Translations under genes and position numbers: made by a program
Part shown: positions 7,774 through 19,076 of the stretch, in pieces
Layout of the letters: each line of letters begins with the position of its first letter
Position numbering within the stretch: the stretch's first letter is position 1
Notes under the pieces: generated by a model
Databases searched by the model: none
What the model saw: only the letters and a program-made list of their open reading frames with translations
What the model was told of the DNA's origin: nothing
Source of the DNA: Luteimonas yindakuii
GTDB lineage: Bacteria > Pseudomonadota > Gammaproteobacteria > Xanthomonadales > Xanthomonadaceae
Direction: 5' to 3'
Assembly (NCBI RefSeq): GCF_004803715.2
Contig: NZ_CP039383.2
Span: forward strand, 930,001-994,000
Length of the DNA stretch: 64,000 nt

Positions 7774-9446
7774 GCACCGTCCGCGACAGCCTGCGCCGCT
7801 TGCAGGTGCCCGACCTCGCCATCCGCGGCTGGCGCCCGAGCATGTCCGGCGAGGCGCTGCTGGCGCTGGTGTGCGCGTACTTCGTGCTCGCCTGCAACGG
7901 CACCTTCTGGCAGGCGGTGGCGCGGGCCGGCACGTCGCCGCGGGTGCGGATCGTCCTCGCCGTCGCGGTGTTCGCGCTGCACGCCTGCGTGCTGGCGCCC
8001 TTCGCGTGGCGCGCCGCAACCCGGCCCGTGCTGGCGGCGCTGCTGGTACTGACCGCTTGCGCCAACTGGTATGCATCGCGTTACGCGGTGCTGTTCGACG
8101 TCGACATGCTCCGCAACATCCTGCACACCGACATGGCGGAAAGCCGCGAGCTGCTGTCACCGGGGCTGCTGGTCCATGTCGCCGTCGCAGGCGGGCTGCC
8201 GGCCGCGCTGGTGTTGTGGACGCGCGTGCGCATTCCGTCCCTGCGCCAGGACCTGCGGCGTCGGGCGCTGTTCGCCATCGCCATGCTGGCGCTGGCCCTG
8301 GTCGCGCTGGCGATCGGTTCGCAAGGGGTGTTCTCGCTGATGCGCAACGACCACGCGTTGCGTCACCGCATCACCCCCGGCAACGTGCTGGTCTCCACGG
8401 TGCGTGCGCTGTCGCAGGAGGAACGCGGCCCGGCCGGCCCGCGCGAGACGGTGGCCGCCGATGCCCGGCGCATCGTCGGCGCCGCCGGTCCGCGCCGGCC
8501 GAGGGTACTGGTGCTGGTGGTCGGCGAGACCGTTCGCGCCGACCACTGGGGCCTCAACGGGTATGCGCGCCAGACCACGCCGGAACTGGCGCGGCGCGAC
8601 GTGGTGAACTTCCCCGACGTCACCGCCTGCGGGACCAGCACCGAAGTCTCGCTGCCGTGCATGTTCTCGATCCTTGGGCGCGAGCACTACGACCGCGTCG
8701 CGATCCGCCACCAGGAGAACCTGCTCGACGTGCTGGCGAGGACCGGCGTGGCGGTGGCCTGGCGCGACAACCAGTCCGGCTGCAAGGGCGTCTGCGATGC
8801 CATCGGAATGCAGGCGATGCAGCCGGCGCAGGCGCCCGCGCTATGCACCGGCAACCGCTGCCTCGACGCGATCCTGCTCGCCGGCCTGCGCGAGCGCATC
8901 GAGGCTGCCGACGACGACGTCCTGATCGTGCTGCATCCGCTCGGCAACCACGGACCGAACTACTTCGAGCGCTATCCCGCCGCGTTCGAGCATTACCGGC
9001 CCACCTGCCGCCACGGCGACCCCGGACGCTGCAGTCGGGAGCAGATCGTCAACGCGTACGACAACGCCATCGGCTACACCGACGCGGTGCTGGGAGAATT
9101 GATCGACCTGCTGGGCGCGCAGCATGGCCACGACGCGGCGATGCTCTACGTGTCCGACCACGGCGAGTCACTGGGCGAGTACGGACTGTTCCTGCATGGC
9201 GCGCCACTGGCGATCGCGCCGCGCCAGCAGCTCCAGGTGCCGATGACGCTGTGGCTGTCGCCCGCGGTCACCGGCAGCGCGGGCATCGACCGCGATTGCC
9301 TGGAGCGGATCGCCGGCGATGCCTACAGCCACGACAACCTGTTCGATACCGTGCTGGGCTTCTTCGACGTGCAGACCCGCGATTACCGGCCCGCGCGGGA
9401 CATCCTGCATCCCTGCCAACGCGCGAGCGCTGCGGCCCGCGCCTGA
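7770..9446 (+). CDS. eptA: EptA-like lipid A phosphoethanolamine transferase
   Basis: A 558-residue inner-membrane enzyme with about five N-terminal membrane segments and a periplasmic sulfatase-fold catalytic domain. EptA/MCR features are the metal-binding Glu in VVGETVRADHW, the nucleophilic Thr within ACGTSTEVSLPCMFS, the Asp-His pair SDHGESLGEYG, and the ligand His in LFLHGAP. Paired cysteines (SGCKGVC, TGNRC, PTCRHG/GRCS) match the usual disulfides. The reaction transfers phosphoethanolamine from phosphatidylethanolamine to lipid A phosphate, lowering surface charge and polymyxin affinity. It is coupled to the PAP2 gene by a 4-base overlap and lies divergent to a two-component system. 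The family is certain. The precise acceptor is inferred. Confidence 0.92.
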   Translation: MSTVRDSLRRLQVPDLAIRGWRPSMSGEALLALVCAYFVLACNGTFWQAVARAGTSPRVRIVLAVAVFALHACVLAPFAWRAATRPVLAALLVLTACANWYASRYAVLFDVDMLRNILHTDMAESRELLSPGLLVHVAVAGGLPAALVLWTRVRIPSLRQDLRRRALFAIAMLALALVALAIGSQGVFSLMRNDHALRHRITPGNVLVSTVRALSQEERGPAGPRETVAADARRIVGAAGPRRPRVLVLVVGETVRADHWGLNGYARQTTPELARRDVVNFPDVTACGTSTEVSLPCMFSILGREHYDRVAIRHQENLLDVLARTGVAVAWRDNQSGCKGVCDAIGMQAMQPAQAPALCTGNRCLDAILLAGLRERIEAADDDVLIVLHPLGNHGPNYFERYPAAFEHYRPTCRHGDPGRCSREQIVNAYDNAIGYTDAVLGELIDLLGAQHGHDAAMLYVSDHGESLGEYGLFLHGAPLAIAPRQQLQVPMTLWLSPAVTGSAGIDRDCLERIAGDAYSHDNLFDTVLGFFDVQTRDYRPARDILHPCQRASAAARA

Positions 9447-9458
9447 GAGCGCACCGGC

Positions 9459-10706
9459 TCAGCCGAGCAGCCGTCGCACCTTGCGCAGCGCGGCGATGAA
9501 GGCGTCGATCTCGGCGTGCGTGTTGTAGAACGCCGGTGACGCACGACAGGTCGCGGCGACGCCGTAGAACTGCAGCAACGGATGCGCGCAGTGCTGCCCC
9601 GAGCGCACCGCCACGCCTTCGAGGTCGAGCAGGGTGGCGAGGTCGTGCGCGTGCGCGCCGTCGACCAGGAACGAGACCACGGCCGCCTTGTCGGGTGCGC
9701 GACCGAGAATGCGCACGCCGGGCTCGGCGTCCAGCGCGGTGGTGAGGTACGCCAGCAGGTCGGCCTCGCGTGCCTCGATGCTGGCCATGCCGATCGCATC
9801 GAGGTAATCCACCGCCGCCGACAGCCCCACGAAGCCTGCGATGTTGGGCGTGCCGGCTTCGAAGCGGTGCGGCGGATCGTTGAACACGGTGCCGTCGAAG
9901 CTGACTTCCCGGATCATCTCGCCGCCACCGATGAAAGGTGGCATCGCCTCGAGATGCTCGCGGCGTGCCCACAACGCACCGGTGCCTGTGGGGCCGCACA
10001 TCTTGTGCCCGGTGAAGGCGTAGAAGTCGCAGCCGATCGCCTGCAGGTCCACCGGCCGGTGCGGCACGGCCTGCGAGCCGTCGACCACGGTGACGATGCC
10101 GCGCCGACGCGCCTCGCGGCACAGCTCGCGCACCGGGTTCACCGTGCCCAGCAGGTTGGACACATGCGCGATCGCGAACAGCTTGACGTCGGGCGTCATC
10201 GCGCGCGCCAGCGCCTCGCGGTCGAGCGTGCCGTCCTCGTGGATCTCGGCCACGCGGATCGTCGCCCCGGTGCGTTCGGCCACCAGCTGCCAGGGCACGA
10301 TGTTGGCGTGGTGCTCCATCCGCGACACGAGGATGGTGTCGCCCGCCTTCAGCCGCGGCAGCGCCCAGGAGTAGGCGACCAGGTTGATCGCGAAGGTGGT
10401 GCCGCTGCACAGCACCAGCTCGTCCGCACGCACGTTGAGGAAGCGCGCCAATCGCCTGCGCGCGCCCTCGTAGGCCTCGGTGGCCTCGCTGCCGAGCTGG
10501 TGCACGGCGCGGCTGACATTGGCGTTGAAGTGGCGGTAGTAACCGTCGACCGCGTCGATCACCGCGGCGGGCTTCTGCCCGGTGTTGGCATTGTCGAAGT
10601 ACACCAGCGGCTTGCCGTGCACGGTGCGTTCGAGCAGCGGAAAGTCCGCGCGCACCCGCGCCCAGTCGACGGGCGGCGCGGTGGTGGCGGGTGCCGGGCT
10701 GCTCAT
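9459..10706 (-). CDS. sufS: Cysteine desulfurase SufS
   Basis: A 415-residue PLP enzyme that removes sulfur from cysteine as an enzyme-bound persulfide for Fe-S cluster assembly. Visible are the Schiff-base Lys in FTGHKMCGPTG, the PLP-contact stretch DGSQAVPHRPVD, and the catalytic Cys at about residue 373 in RSGQHCAHPLL, typical of the group II SufS type. It is the last gene of the suf operon, and its ATG overlaps the sufD stop as ATGA. No SufE/SufU partner lies in the window, so the sulfur acceptor must be encoded elsewhere. The usual RASFAFYNT motif reads RASPAFYNT here, a minor change. Confidence 0.95.
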   Translation of the reverse strand: MSSPAPATTAPPVDWARVRADFPLLERTVHGKPLVYFDNANTGQKPAAVIDAVDGYYRHFNANVSRAVHQLGSEATEAYEGARRRLARFLNVRADELVLCSGTTFAINLVAYSWALPRLKAGDTILVSRMEHHANIVPWQLVAERTGATIRVAEIHEDGTLDREALARAMTPDVKLFAIAHVSNLLGTVNPVRELCREARRRGIVTVVDGSQAVPHRPVDLQAIGCDFYAFTGHKMCGPTGTGALWARREHLEAMPPFIGGGEMIREVSFDGTVFNDPPHRFEAGTPNIAGFVGLSAAVDYLDAIGMASIEAREADLLAYLTTALDAEPGVRILGRAPDKAAVVSFLVDGAHAHDLATLLDLEGVAVRSGQHCAHPLLQFYGVAATCRASPAFYNTHAEIDAFIAALRKVRRLLG

Positions 10707-11982
10707 CCGGAGACGATGCCGTCGAGCATGCGCGCCAGTGCGGCCTCGAGTGCGCCTCGCAGCGGCCCTTCGACGGCGCCCAGCGGTTCGCGCACGAACG
10801 CCGCGGTCAGCAAGGCGCGGGCCTGCAGCTCGGGGATGCCGCGCGCGCGCAGGTAGAACAGCGCGTCGTCGTCGAGCTGGCCGACGGTCGCGCCGTGCGC
10901 GGCCTGCACCTCGTCGGCGTGGATCACCAGCACCGGCTGGGTGTCGATCTCGGCGTCGGCCGACAGCAGCAGGTTCTTGTTGGACAGCTGCGCGTCGGTG
11001 CCGTCGGCGCCCTCGCGGATCAGGATGCCGCCATGGAACACCACGCGGCTGCGGCCGGCGGCGGCACCACGCCACAGCAGCTCCGCGGAGGTGTCGCGGG
11101 CGACATGGTCGATACCCAGGCGGGTATCGACATGGCGGCGCCCGGTGCCCAGCAGCACCCCGTTGGCGGTCAGCCGCGCACGCTCGCCTTCGAGGCGCAC
11201 GTTGAGCTCGTGCCGCGACAGCGCGCCGCCGAGTTCGACGTCGACGCGGCGGTACTCGGCTTCCTTGGCCAGCACCACGTCGGTGCGCAGGAACAGCGTG
11301 GCGCCGGTGGCGTCGTCCTGCACGCGGGCGTGGTCCAGGCGCGCACCATCGGCCACGTGCACATGGGCGAGTGCGTTGGTGAGGTGGCGGCCGTCGCCGA
11401 CATGCAGGTGGTGTTCGACCACCGCAAGCGAGGCGCCCTGGCGCAGTTCGATCAGGTGGCGCAGGTGCCAGGCGAGGTCCTGCGTGGCACTGTCGTGCGC
11501 GTCCGACGGGGCGCCGATGAAGACCAGCTGCAGCGGCACATCGACCGCGGTATCGGCCTCGACGCGCAGCAGCACGCCTTCGCCGGCAAGCGCCGCATTG
11601 AGCCGCGCGAACACCTCATCGGTGCGGTCGAAGCGGCGGTGCAGGAAGCGCAGTGCCTCGTCGCCATCGCCCAGCGCAGCCGACAGCGGGCGCAGCGAGA
11701 CACCGGCGGGCAGCGCGTCCAGCGAGGACAGCGCCGGTGCATGGCGGCCATTGACGAACACCAGCCGCGGCGCAGGGATCGCGTCCAGCAGCGCCGGGTC
11801 GATCAGTGGCGGCTGCGCCGGCGCGACGCCGAAGCTGCGGCGCTCCAGCGCGCGCAACGGGGTGTATTTCCAGGCTTCGCTGCGCGGGCCGGGCAGGCCG
11901 TCACGCAGGGCCTCGTCGAGGATCGAGCGGCGCGCGGCATCGCCCTGGAAGCCCGCGGCCAGCGAGTCGAGCAGCACGCTCA

Positions 11983-11983
<1 letters not shown>
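10703..11983 (-). CDS. sufD: Fe-S cluster scaffold complex subunit SufD
   Basis: A 426-residue subunit of the SufBC2D scaffold, in the cytosol. It has the right-handed beta-helix typical of SufB/SufD with an N-terminal helical region carrying SEAWKYTPLR. The C-terminal region GATVGQLDDDALFYLRARGI corresponds to the conserved stretch that contacts SufC. Its start overlaps the sufC stop by one base (TGATG), and its stop overlaps the sufS start. In known systems SufD is needed for iron acquisition by the complex, and the role here is assigned by family. Confidence 0.95.
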
Positions 11984-12744
<761 letters not shown>

Positions 12745-12763
12745 GGGGTTGTAGCCGTAATTG

Positions 12764-12850
12764 GTGATTCGTGATTGGGAAAAGCGGGCAGGGTTTGATC
12801 CGTGTCGGTGGGCGGCTCTTTCGAATCACCAGTCACCAACCACGAATCAC
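12764..12850. repeat. Inverted repeat between sufB and sufC
   Basis: The left arm GTGATTCGTGATTGG (12764-12778) and right arm CCAACCACGAATCAC (12836-12850) are reverse complements at 14 of 15 positions, with a 57-base spacer. Related fragments (TCGAATCACCAGTCACCAAC) lie just inside the right arm. Short repeats built on GTGATTCG/GATTGG are common between genes in xanthomonads. In the sufB-sufC transcript this could form a long-range stem. A function is not established. Confidence 0.7.
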
Positions 12851-12859
12851 GGGCAGGCG

Positions 12860-14335
<1,476 letters not shown>

Positions 14336-14348
14336 GGGCTGCCTACTG

Positions 14349-14816
14349 TCAGGTGTCGGCCAACCGCGCGTCGATGCGGCGCGCGGACGGCAGGGGGGAA
14401 GGAGGAGGAACTGTGGTGCCGTCGTGCAGGCTGGCGAGGGTGAAACCGCGCAGTGCATCGGCGACGACGTCGTTGATGCGGCGCCAGTTGGCGCGCAGTC
14501 CGCAGTGGTGGGAGATGCCGCACTGGTTGTCGTCGAGGCTGCATTCGGTGATGGCCAGCGGGCCTTCCATCGCCTCGACGATCTCGATCAGGGTGATCGC
14601 CGTGGCCGGGCGCGCCAGCCGGTAGCCGCCGTTGACGCCGCGGAAGCCGTCGACGAGGCCTGCCTGCGCCAGCGGCTTGAGCACCTTGCTCACCGTCGGC
14701 GTCTCCAGGCCGGCCAGTTCTGCCAGCTCTGGCGCGCTCAGAACCGCCTCCGACCGCGCGGCAAGCACGGTCAGCACGACGGTCGCGTAATCGGTGAGGC
14801 GGGTGACGCGGAGCAT
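14349..14816 (-). CDS. Rrf2-family regulator of the suf operon
   Basis: A 155-residue winged-helix repressor whose activity is set by an Fe-S cluster. The N-terminal HTH is [11 protein letters not shown] through [11 protein letters not shown]. The cluster Cys residues are C92, C99 and C105 in [16 protein letters not shown]. It resembles the SUF-specific Rrf2 subfamily (IscR/SufR relatives) and leads the suf operon, implying autoregulation when Fe-S demand rises. A promoter and an operator-like inverted repeat lie directly upstream. The Pro/Ala-rich C-terminal tail is longer than in most members. Confidence 0.92.
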   Translation of the reverse strand: MLRVTRLTDYATVVLTVLAARSEAVLSAPELAELAGLETPTVSKVLKPLAQAGLVDGFRGVNGGYRLARPATAITLIEIVEAMEGPLAITECSLDDNQCGISHHCGLRANWRRINDVVADALRGFTLASLHDGTTVPPPSPLPSARRIDARLADT

Positions 14817-14837
14817 TGGCGATCCCTTAAACAGGAC

Positions 14838-14870
14838 CGAAATTGTACTCTTTCGATCGCGCCCGGCCAA
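14838..14870 (-). promoter_or_regulatory. suf operon promoter with operator-like inverted repeat
   Basis: On the minus strand, TTGGCC (14865-14870), 17 bases, then TACAAT (14842-14847) form a sigma-70-type promoter. A CGAAA-N8-TTTCG inverted repeat (14838-14855) covers the -10, where an Rrf2 dimer could repress. The promoter call rests on spacing and consensus. The operator is inference. Confidence 0.5.
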
Positions 14871-14971
14871 ACCCCGTGCCCGGCGCGGTTCAGCGTGCGC
14901 GGGCACGCGCGCGTGCCGGAGGCGCGTGGCGCGCGTGGCACAATGCCGGCTCTCCACGACCGCGTGACCCG

Positions 14972-15448
14972 ATGTCCACCAAGCCCCTGAAGATCGAAGC
15001 CCGCAAATCCCCGATCCACGGCAATGGCGTGTTCGCCACGCGCAAGATCAAGAAGGGCGAAAGGATCATCCGCTACACCGGCGCGCTGCGTACGCACGAG
15101 GAAGTGGACGCGGATTACGCCGAGCTCGAGGAGAACGGCCACACCTTCCTGTTCACCCTCAACGACCACTACGTGATCGACGGCAACCGGCGCGGCAACA
15201 TCGGCCGCTGGATCAACCACAGCTGTGCGCCCAACTGCGAGGCGGTGGTGGAAGAGGACGAGAAGGAACGTCCCGAGAAGGACCGTATCTATATCGAGGC
15301 GTTGCGCGACATCACGCGTGGCGAGGAACTCACCTACAACTACGGCATCCGGCTGGCCGAGCGGCACACGCCGAAGCTGAAGAAACTGTGGGCCTGCCGC
15401 TGCGGCCAGCCCGGCTGCACCGGCACGCTGCTCCAGCCCAAGCGCTGA
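14972..15448 (+). CDS. SET domain lysine methyltransferase-like protein
   Basis: A 158-residue protein made almost entirely of a SET domain, the fold of protein-lysine methyltransferases using S-adenosylmethionine. Conserved elements are HGNGVFATRKIKKGE (residues 16-30), the SAM-site knot NHSCAPNC (82-89), GEELTYNYG (117-125) with the catalytic Tyr, and a post-SET CRCGQPGC (142-149). The post-SET cysteines plus C89 could bind zinc as in eukaryotic enzymes. The substrate is unknown. Bacterial members are scattered, and a soluble DNA-binding protein such as HU would be a candidate, but that is speculation. It lies divergent to the suf operon and has no operon partner. Confidence 0.85.
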   Translation: MSTKPLKIEARKSPIHGNGVFATRKIKKGERIIRYTGALRTHEEVDADYAELEENGHTFLFTLNDHYVIDGNRRGNIGRWINHSCAPNCEAVVEEDEKERPEKDRIYIEALRDITRGEELTYNYGIRLAERHTPKLKKLWACRCGQPGCTGTLLQPKR

Positions 15449-15569
15449 GCACCGCGGCGGGATGCACGACGGCCGCCAACCGTCGCAATGACCAACGACA
15501 GGCGTCGCGCACGCCCGGCGCGCGTACCGTGCGCGCTGCGGGCCATCCCGGAGCCCGCCTGGAACCCCG

Positions 15570-17804
15570 ATGCGTCGCTGCAGGATCACCATCGCCCTGG
15601 CGTCCGCCCTGTTGCCGTGCACGGCCATGGCCGTGGAGATCGACGGGCGCATCGATCCCGGGGAATGGGCCGGCGCGCGTGAGTTCACCGACTTCCGCCA
15701 GACCCAGCCGCTGACCGGCGCGCCGGCGTCGCATGCGACGCGCGCCTGGGTCATGGCCACACCCGAAGGGCTGGCGGTCGCGTTCCGCAACGAGCAGCCG
15801 CCGGACGTGCCGCGCACCCGCCAGTGGGTGCAACGCGATTTCGATGCACAGGTGGATCGGGTCAACCTGATGGTCGATTTCGACGGCGACGGCCGCACCG
15901 CCTACAACTTCACCGTCGCCTCCACCGGCGGCATCTATGACGCGGTGATCAGCAACGAGAACCAGTTCAACGACGACTGGGACGGCCTGTGGACGCACGC
16001 GGTCGCCGAGGACGACAGCGGCTGGTCGGTGGAACTGCTGATCCCCTGGCACATCGCGCCGATGCGCGACGGGCGCGATGGCATGCGCACGCTGCGCATC
16101 TATCTCGACCGCGTGGTCGGCGCCACCGGCGAGCGCTCGGCGGTGCCGCTGGCGACCTACGAACGCCCGCGCTTCGTGTCCGAATTCCAGCCGCTCGAGG
16201 TGACGGCCTACAGCCAGTCACTGCTGGCGGTGACGCCGTACGTCTCGGGCCTGTACGACAACGTCGGCAACGCGGCCAGCGCCAGCGCGGGCGCCGACCT
16301 GTTCTGGAAGCCCAGCGGACGCTTCCAGCTGTCGGCGACGGTGAACCCGGACTTCGGCCAGGTGGAAAGCGACGACCTGGTGGTCAACTTCAGTGCCACC
16401 GAGACCTTCGTCAGCGACAAGCGGCCGTTCTTCACCGAGAACCAGGGCCTGTTCGAGCTGACCACGCCATCCGACTTCAGCCAGCAGCTGTACACCCGCC
16501 GCGTGGGTGGCCCGGCCGACGACGGCAACGGCGCCGGCGACATCACCGCCGCGGTCAAGCTCAACGGGAATTTCGGCGCGGTGAAATACGGCGTGTTCTC
16601 CGCCGACGAAGGTGGCGATGCCGGGCGCTCGTTCCATGCCCTGCGCGTGGTGCGCGACTTCGCCGACCAGAACCTCGGTGCCATGCTGACCCGGGTCGAA
16701 CGGCCCTGGCTGGACCGCCAGGCCGATGTGCTCGGCGTCGACCACAACTGGCGTCCGACGGACCGCTGGAACGTGCGCACGCGGCTGCTCGGCAGCCGCA
16801 TCGACCAGGCCGGTACGCGCAACGAGGACTTCGGCGCAACGCTCTGGGCCGACTACGAGATGGACGGCGGCTGGCGCCAGCAGTGGATCGCCATGCACTT
16901 CGGCAACGAGCTGCAGATCAACGATTTCGGCTACCTCGCCCGCAACAGCGTCAACTACCTGCACTGGGAACTCCGCCGGCGCTTCGCCGATCAGCCGGAG
17001 GATTCCCGCTACGCCTCCAAGGACTGGCGCTGGCGCGCGGCCACCAGCCACAACGACCGCGGCGACAAGCTCAACGACCAGTTCCGCGTCAGCCGCGAAG
17101 GCAGGCTGCGCGACGGCAGCTACGAATACGCGCAGCTCAACGTCAACAGCGCCGGCGTCAGCGACCAGCTGCTGCGTGGCAACGGCATCGTGCGGCTGCC
17201 GCCGAGTTTCTCGGCCGTGTACGAGTACGAGCGCCCGCGCAAGGGCGCATGGGCGCACGAGGTCGAGCTCGAACTGTCGAGTGGCGGGCTGGCGGGCAAC
17301 GACAGGCTGGGCGCGGCGGCCTTCTATGGCGCGACCTGGTTCATCAGTGACGCCTTCAGCCTCAACGCCGGCGGCACCTGGATCCATCGTCCGGACTGGC
17401 TGATCTGGCAGGGGCAGGGCAACCTCGTCGGCGCCTTCCGCGGCCGCGAGGTGCGCCTGCGTGCCGGCCTGGACTGGAGCATCGATCCGCGACAGGAGCT
17501 GCGCCTGAAGCTGCAGGCGATCGGCATCGACGCCCGGATGCGACAGGCATGGCGTTTCGATCCGATGGGACATCCGGTCGCCACCGCGGACCCGGTGGAG
17601 GATTTCGGCGTGCGCAACCTCGGCTTCCAGGTGCGTTACCGCTACGAACTGGCGCCGCTGTCGCACCTGTACGTGGTCTACGCCCGCGGCGGCTACGAAC
17701 AGCTCGACGATCCCGATGGTGCCGGCGGCCAGCTCGAGGACAGCTTCCGCCTGCGCGATGACGAGCAGTTGCTGGTCAAGCTGAGTTACCGCTTCGGGCG
17801 CTGA
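15570..17804 (+). CDS. DUF5916 protein with N-terminal CBM9-like domain
   Basis: A 744-residue exported protein. A signal peptide (cleavage near CTAMA) precedes a CBM9-like beta-sandwich (about 22-210, with IDPGEWAGA and DRVNLMVDFDGDGRTAYNF). A long Tyr/Trp-rich beta-strand region (about 215-744) follows, typical of DUF5916 and consistent with an outer-membrane barrel. It ends in KLSYRFGR. The aromatic C-terminal signature and alternating strands suggest outer-membrane location. Family members often neighbour peptidases or amidohydrolases, but here there is no such partner and no function can be assigned. It stands alone, with 121 bases upstream. Confidence 0.8.
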   Translation: MRRCRITIALASALLPCTAMAVEIDGRIDPGEWAGAREFTDFRQTQPLTGAPASHATRAWVMATPEGLAVAFRNEQPPDVPRTRQWVQRDFDAQVDRVNLMVDFDGDGRTAYNFTVASTGGIYDAVISNENQFNDDWDGLWTHAVAEDDSGWSVELLIPWHIAPMRDGRDGMRTLRIYLDRVVGATGERSAVPLATYERPRFVSEFQPLEVTAYSQSLLAVTPYVSGLYDNVGNAASASAGADLFWKPSGRFQLSATVNPDFGQVESDDLVVNFSATETFVSDKRPFFTENQGLFELTTPSDFSQQLYTRRVGGPADDGNGAGDITAAVKLNGNFGAVKYGVFSADEGGDAGRSFHALRVVRDFADQNLGAMLTRVERPWLDRQADVLGVDHNWRPTDRWNVRTRLLGSRIDQAGTRNEDFGATLWADYEMDGGWRQQWIAMHFGNELQINDFGYLARNSVNYLHWELRRRFADQPEDSRYASKDWRWRAATSHNDRGDKLNDQFRVSREGRLRDGSYEYAQLNVNSAGVSDQLLRGNGIVRLPPSFSAVYEYERPRKGAWAHEVELELSSGGLAGNDRLGAAAFYGATWFISDAFSLNAGGTWIHRPDWLIWQGQGNLVGAFRGREVRLRAGLDWSIDPRQELRLKLQAIGIDARMRQAWRFDPMGHPVATADPVEDFGVRNLGFQVRYRYELAPLSHLYVVYARGGYEQLDDPDGAGGQLEDSFRLRDDEQLLVKLSYRFGR

Positions 17805-17809
17805 TCAGC

Positions 17810-18571
17810 TCAGAGGCGCTCTTCGCGCAATTCCGCCGACGCGATGCGCCACGCATCGCCACCGCCCGAGGCGGCGCGGCGCAGGGTGTACTGGCCCGCG
17901 TAGCGGCGGGTGCTGCCGTCGGCCTGGGTGGCGACCACCGACACCGGCACCCGCACGTACTGCGAACCGGTCGCGCCATCGGCTGCACCGGGCGCGCCGA
18001 CCTGGACCTCGATCGCGCGGGTGGCGGCAAAGCCGGTGGCGAACTGTTCCGGTGACTGCCCGCTGGCGCGTCCGCCGTCCGACCACAAGGCGTAGGCCGA
18101 GCGATAGTCGCGCGCGTCGATCGCGGCGTAATAGGCCTGCACCACGGCCGTCGCGCGGCCGGTATCCACGTCCGCCGCGACGGGCACCGGCGACGGCGCC
18201 AACGGACCGGCGTCCACGGTATCGGGATCCACCGGCACGATCGGCACCAGTTCGACCAGGCCGGCCTCGGGGTTGTCCTCGAGCGGTGGCAGGCCGTCCG
18301 TGCCCTCGGTGTGGATCCACGCTTCCTGCACCGGATGGTCGCCCAGCGGGACCGCGGCCGGCGTGGGCGCCGGCGGTGCAAGGGTGACGCTGCCGGCGCC
18401 GGGCGCAGGCGCCGGCAGGGCTGCGACATCGGACGCGCTCTCCGGCGTACCGCGCTCGTGTTCCTTCGCGTCCTCGCCACCGCAGGCAGCCAGCAGCGCC
18501 GCCAGCACAACGGCGAGCGTGGTGCGCACGGCGTGCCAGCGCGTAGGCCGTTGCATCTCCCCGGCGCTCAT
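17810..18571 (-). CDS. Predicted lipoprotein, function unknown
   Basis: A 253-residue lipoprotein. The signal peptide ends with a lipobox (LAALLAAC) followed by GGE. A Pro/Ala-rich acidic linker (about 45-150) follows, then a C-terminal alpha/beta domain with AVVQAYYAAIDARDYRSAY and a terminal beta-sheet resembling NTF2-like or DUF4440-type folds. The start ATG overlaps the stop of the upstream membrane-protein gene as ATGA, which supports this start over the Met five codons later. The two genes probably act together at the cell envelope. No recognised function. Confidence 0.75.
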   Translation of the reverse strand: MSAGEMQRPTRWHAVRTTLAVVLAALLAACGGEDAKEHERGTPESASDVAALPAPAPGAGSVTLAPPAPTPAAVPLGDHPVQEAWIHTEGTDGLPPLEDNPEAGLVELVPIVPVDPDTVDAGPLAPSPVPVAADVDTGRATAVVQAYYAAIDARDYRSAYALWSDGGRASGQSPEQFATGFAATRAIEVQVGAPGAADGATGSQYVRVPVSVVATQADGSTRRYAGQYTLRRAASGGGDAWRIASAELREERL

Positions 18572-18999
18572 TCCGGAAGGCTCAGCGGTGCACGATTGGG
18601 ACGCAACCACACCAGCAGCCGGCCCAGCAGCAGCATCGACAACAGGTCGAAGACCACCTGCCGCGTCATCAGGCCGAACGGCAGCGGCTGGCCCACGTAG
18701 GCCAGCAGATGCCACGGCAGGAACGACACCAGCGCGATGACCAGGCCGAACTGCAGGCCGTCGCGTGCACGCACCCGCGGCTGGGGATACACGCGCCGGA
18801 ACAGCCAGGTCATGCCGAAACCGATCAGCGCATAGGCGACCACGATCCAGACCAGCCGCGCGTTCGCTTCGACCGGATCGCGGTAGAGGTCTGCATGGGC
18901 GAGATAGTCCGCGCGCAGCAGGCCGCCATGCACGAGCACGCCCAGCAGCATCGCCGCCAGGCTCATCATCAGGCCGCAAACGAAGAAGCGCTTGTCCAT
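18568..18999 (-). CDS. Small four-helix inner membrane protein, function unknown
   Basis: A 143-residue hydrophobic protein with about four transmembrane helices (near 8-30, 49-66, 82-101 and 113-132) and a short periplasmic or cytoplasmic loop carrying ADLYRDPVEANAR. No enzyme motif is visible. It is translationally coupled to the lipoprotein gene downstream by a 4-base overlap. I do not recognise the family. Confidence 0.7.
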   Translation of the reverse strand: MDKRFFVCGLMMSLAAMLLGVLVHGGLLRADYLAHADLYRDPVEANARLVWIVVAYALIGFGMTWLFRRVYPQPRVRARDGLQFGLVIALVSFLPWHLLAYVGQPLPFGLMTRQVVFDLLSMLLLGRLLVWLRPNRAPLSLPE

Positions 19000-19076
19000 C
19001 CGGGTGTCATGTCCACGGCGGGCGGGAGGCTGGATGCTAACCGCGCCGGGGTGATGCGTCGATGCAGTGCGCGTGC

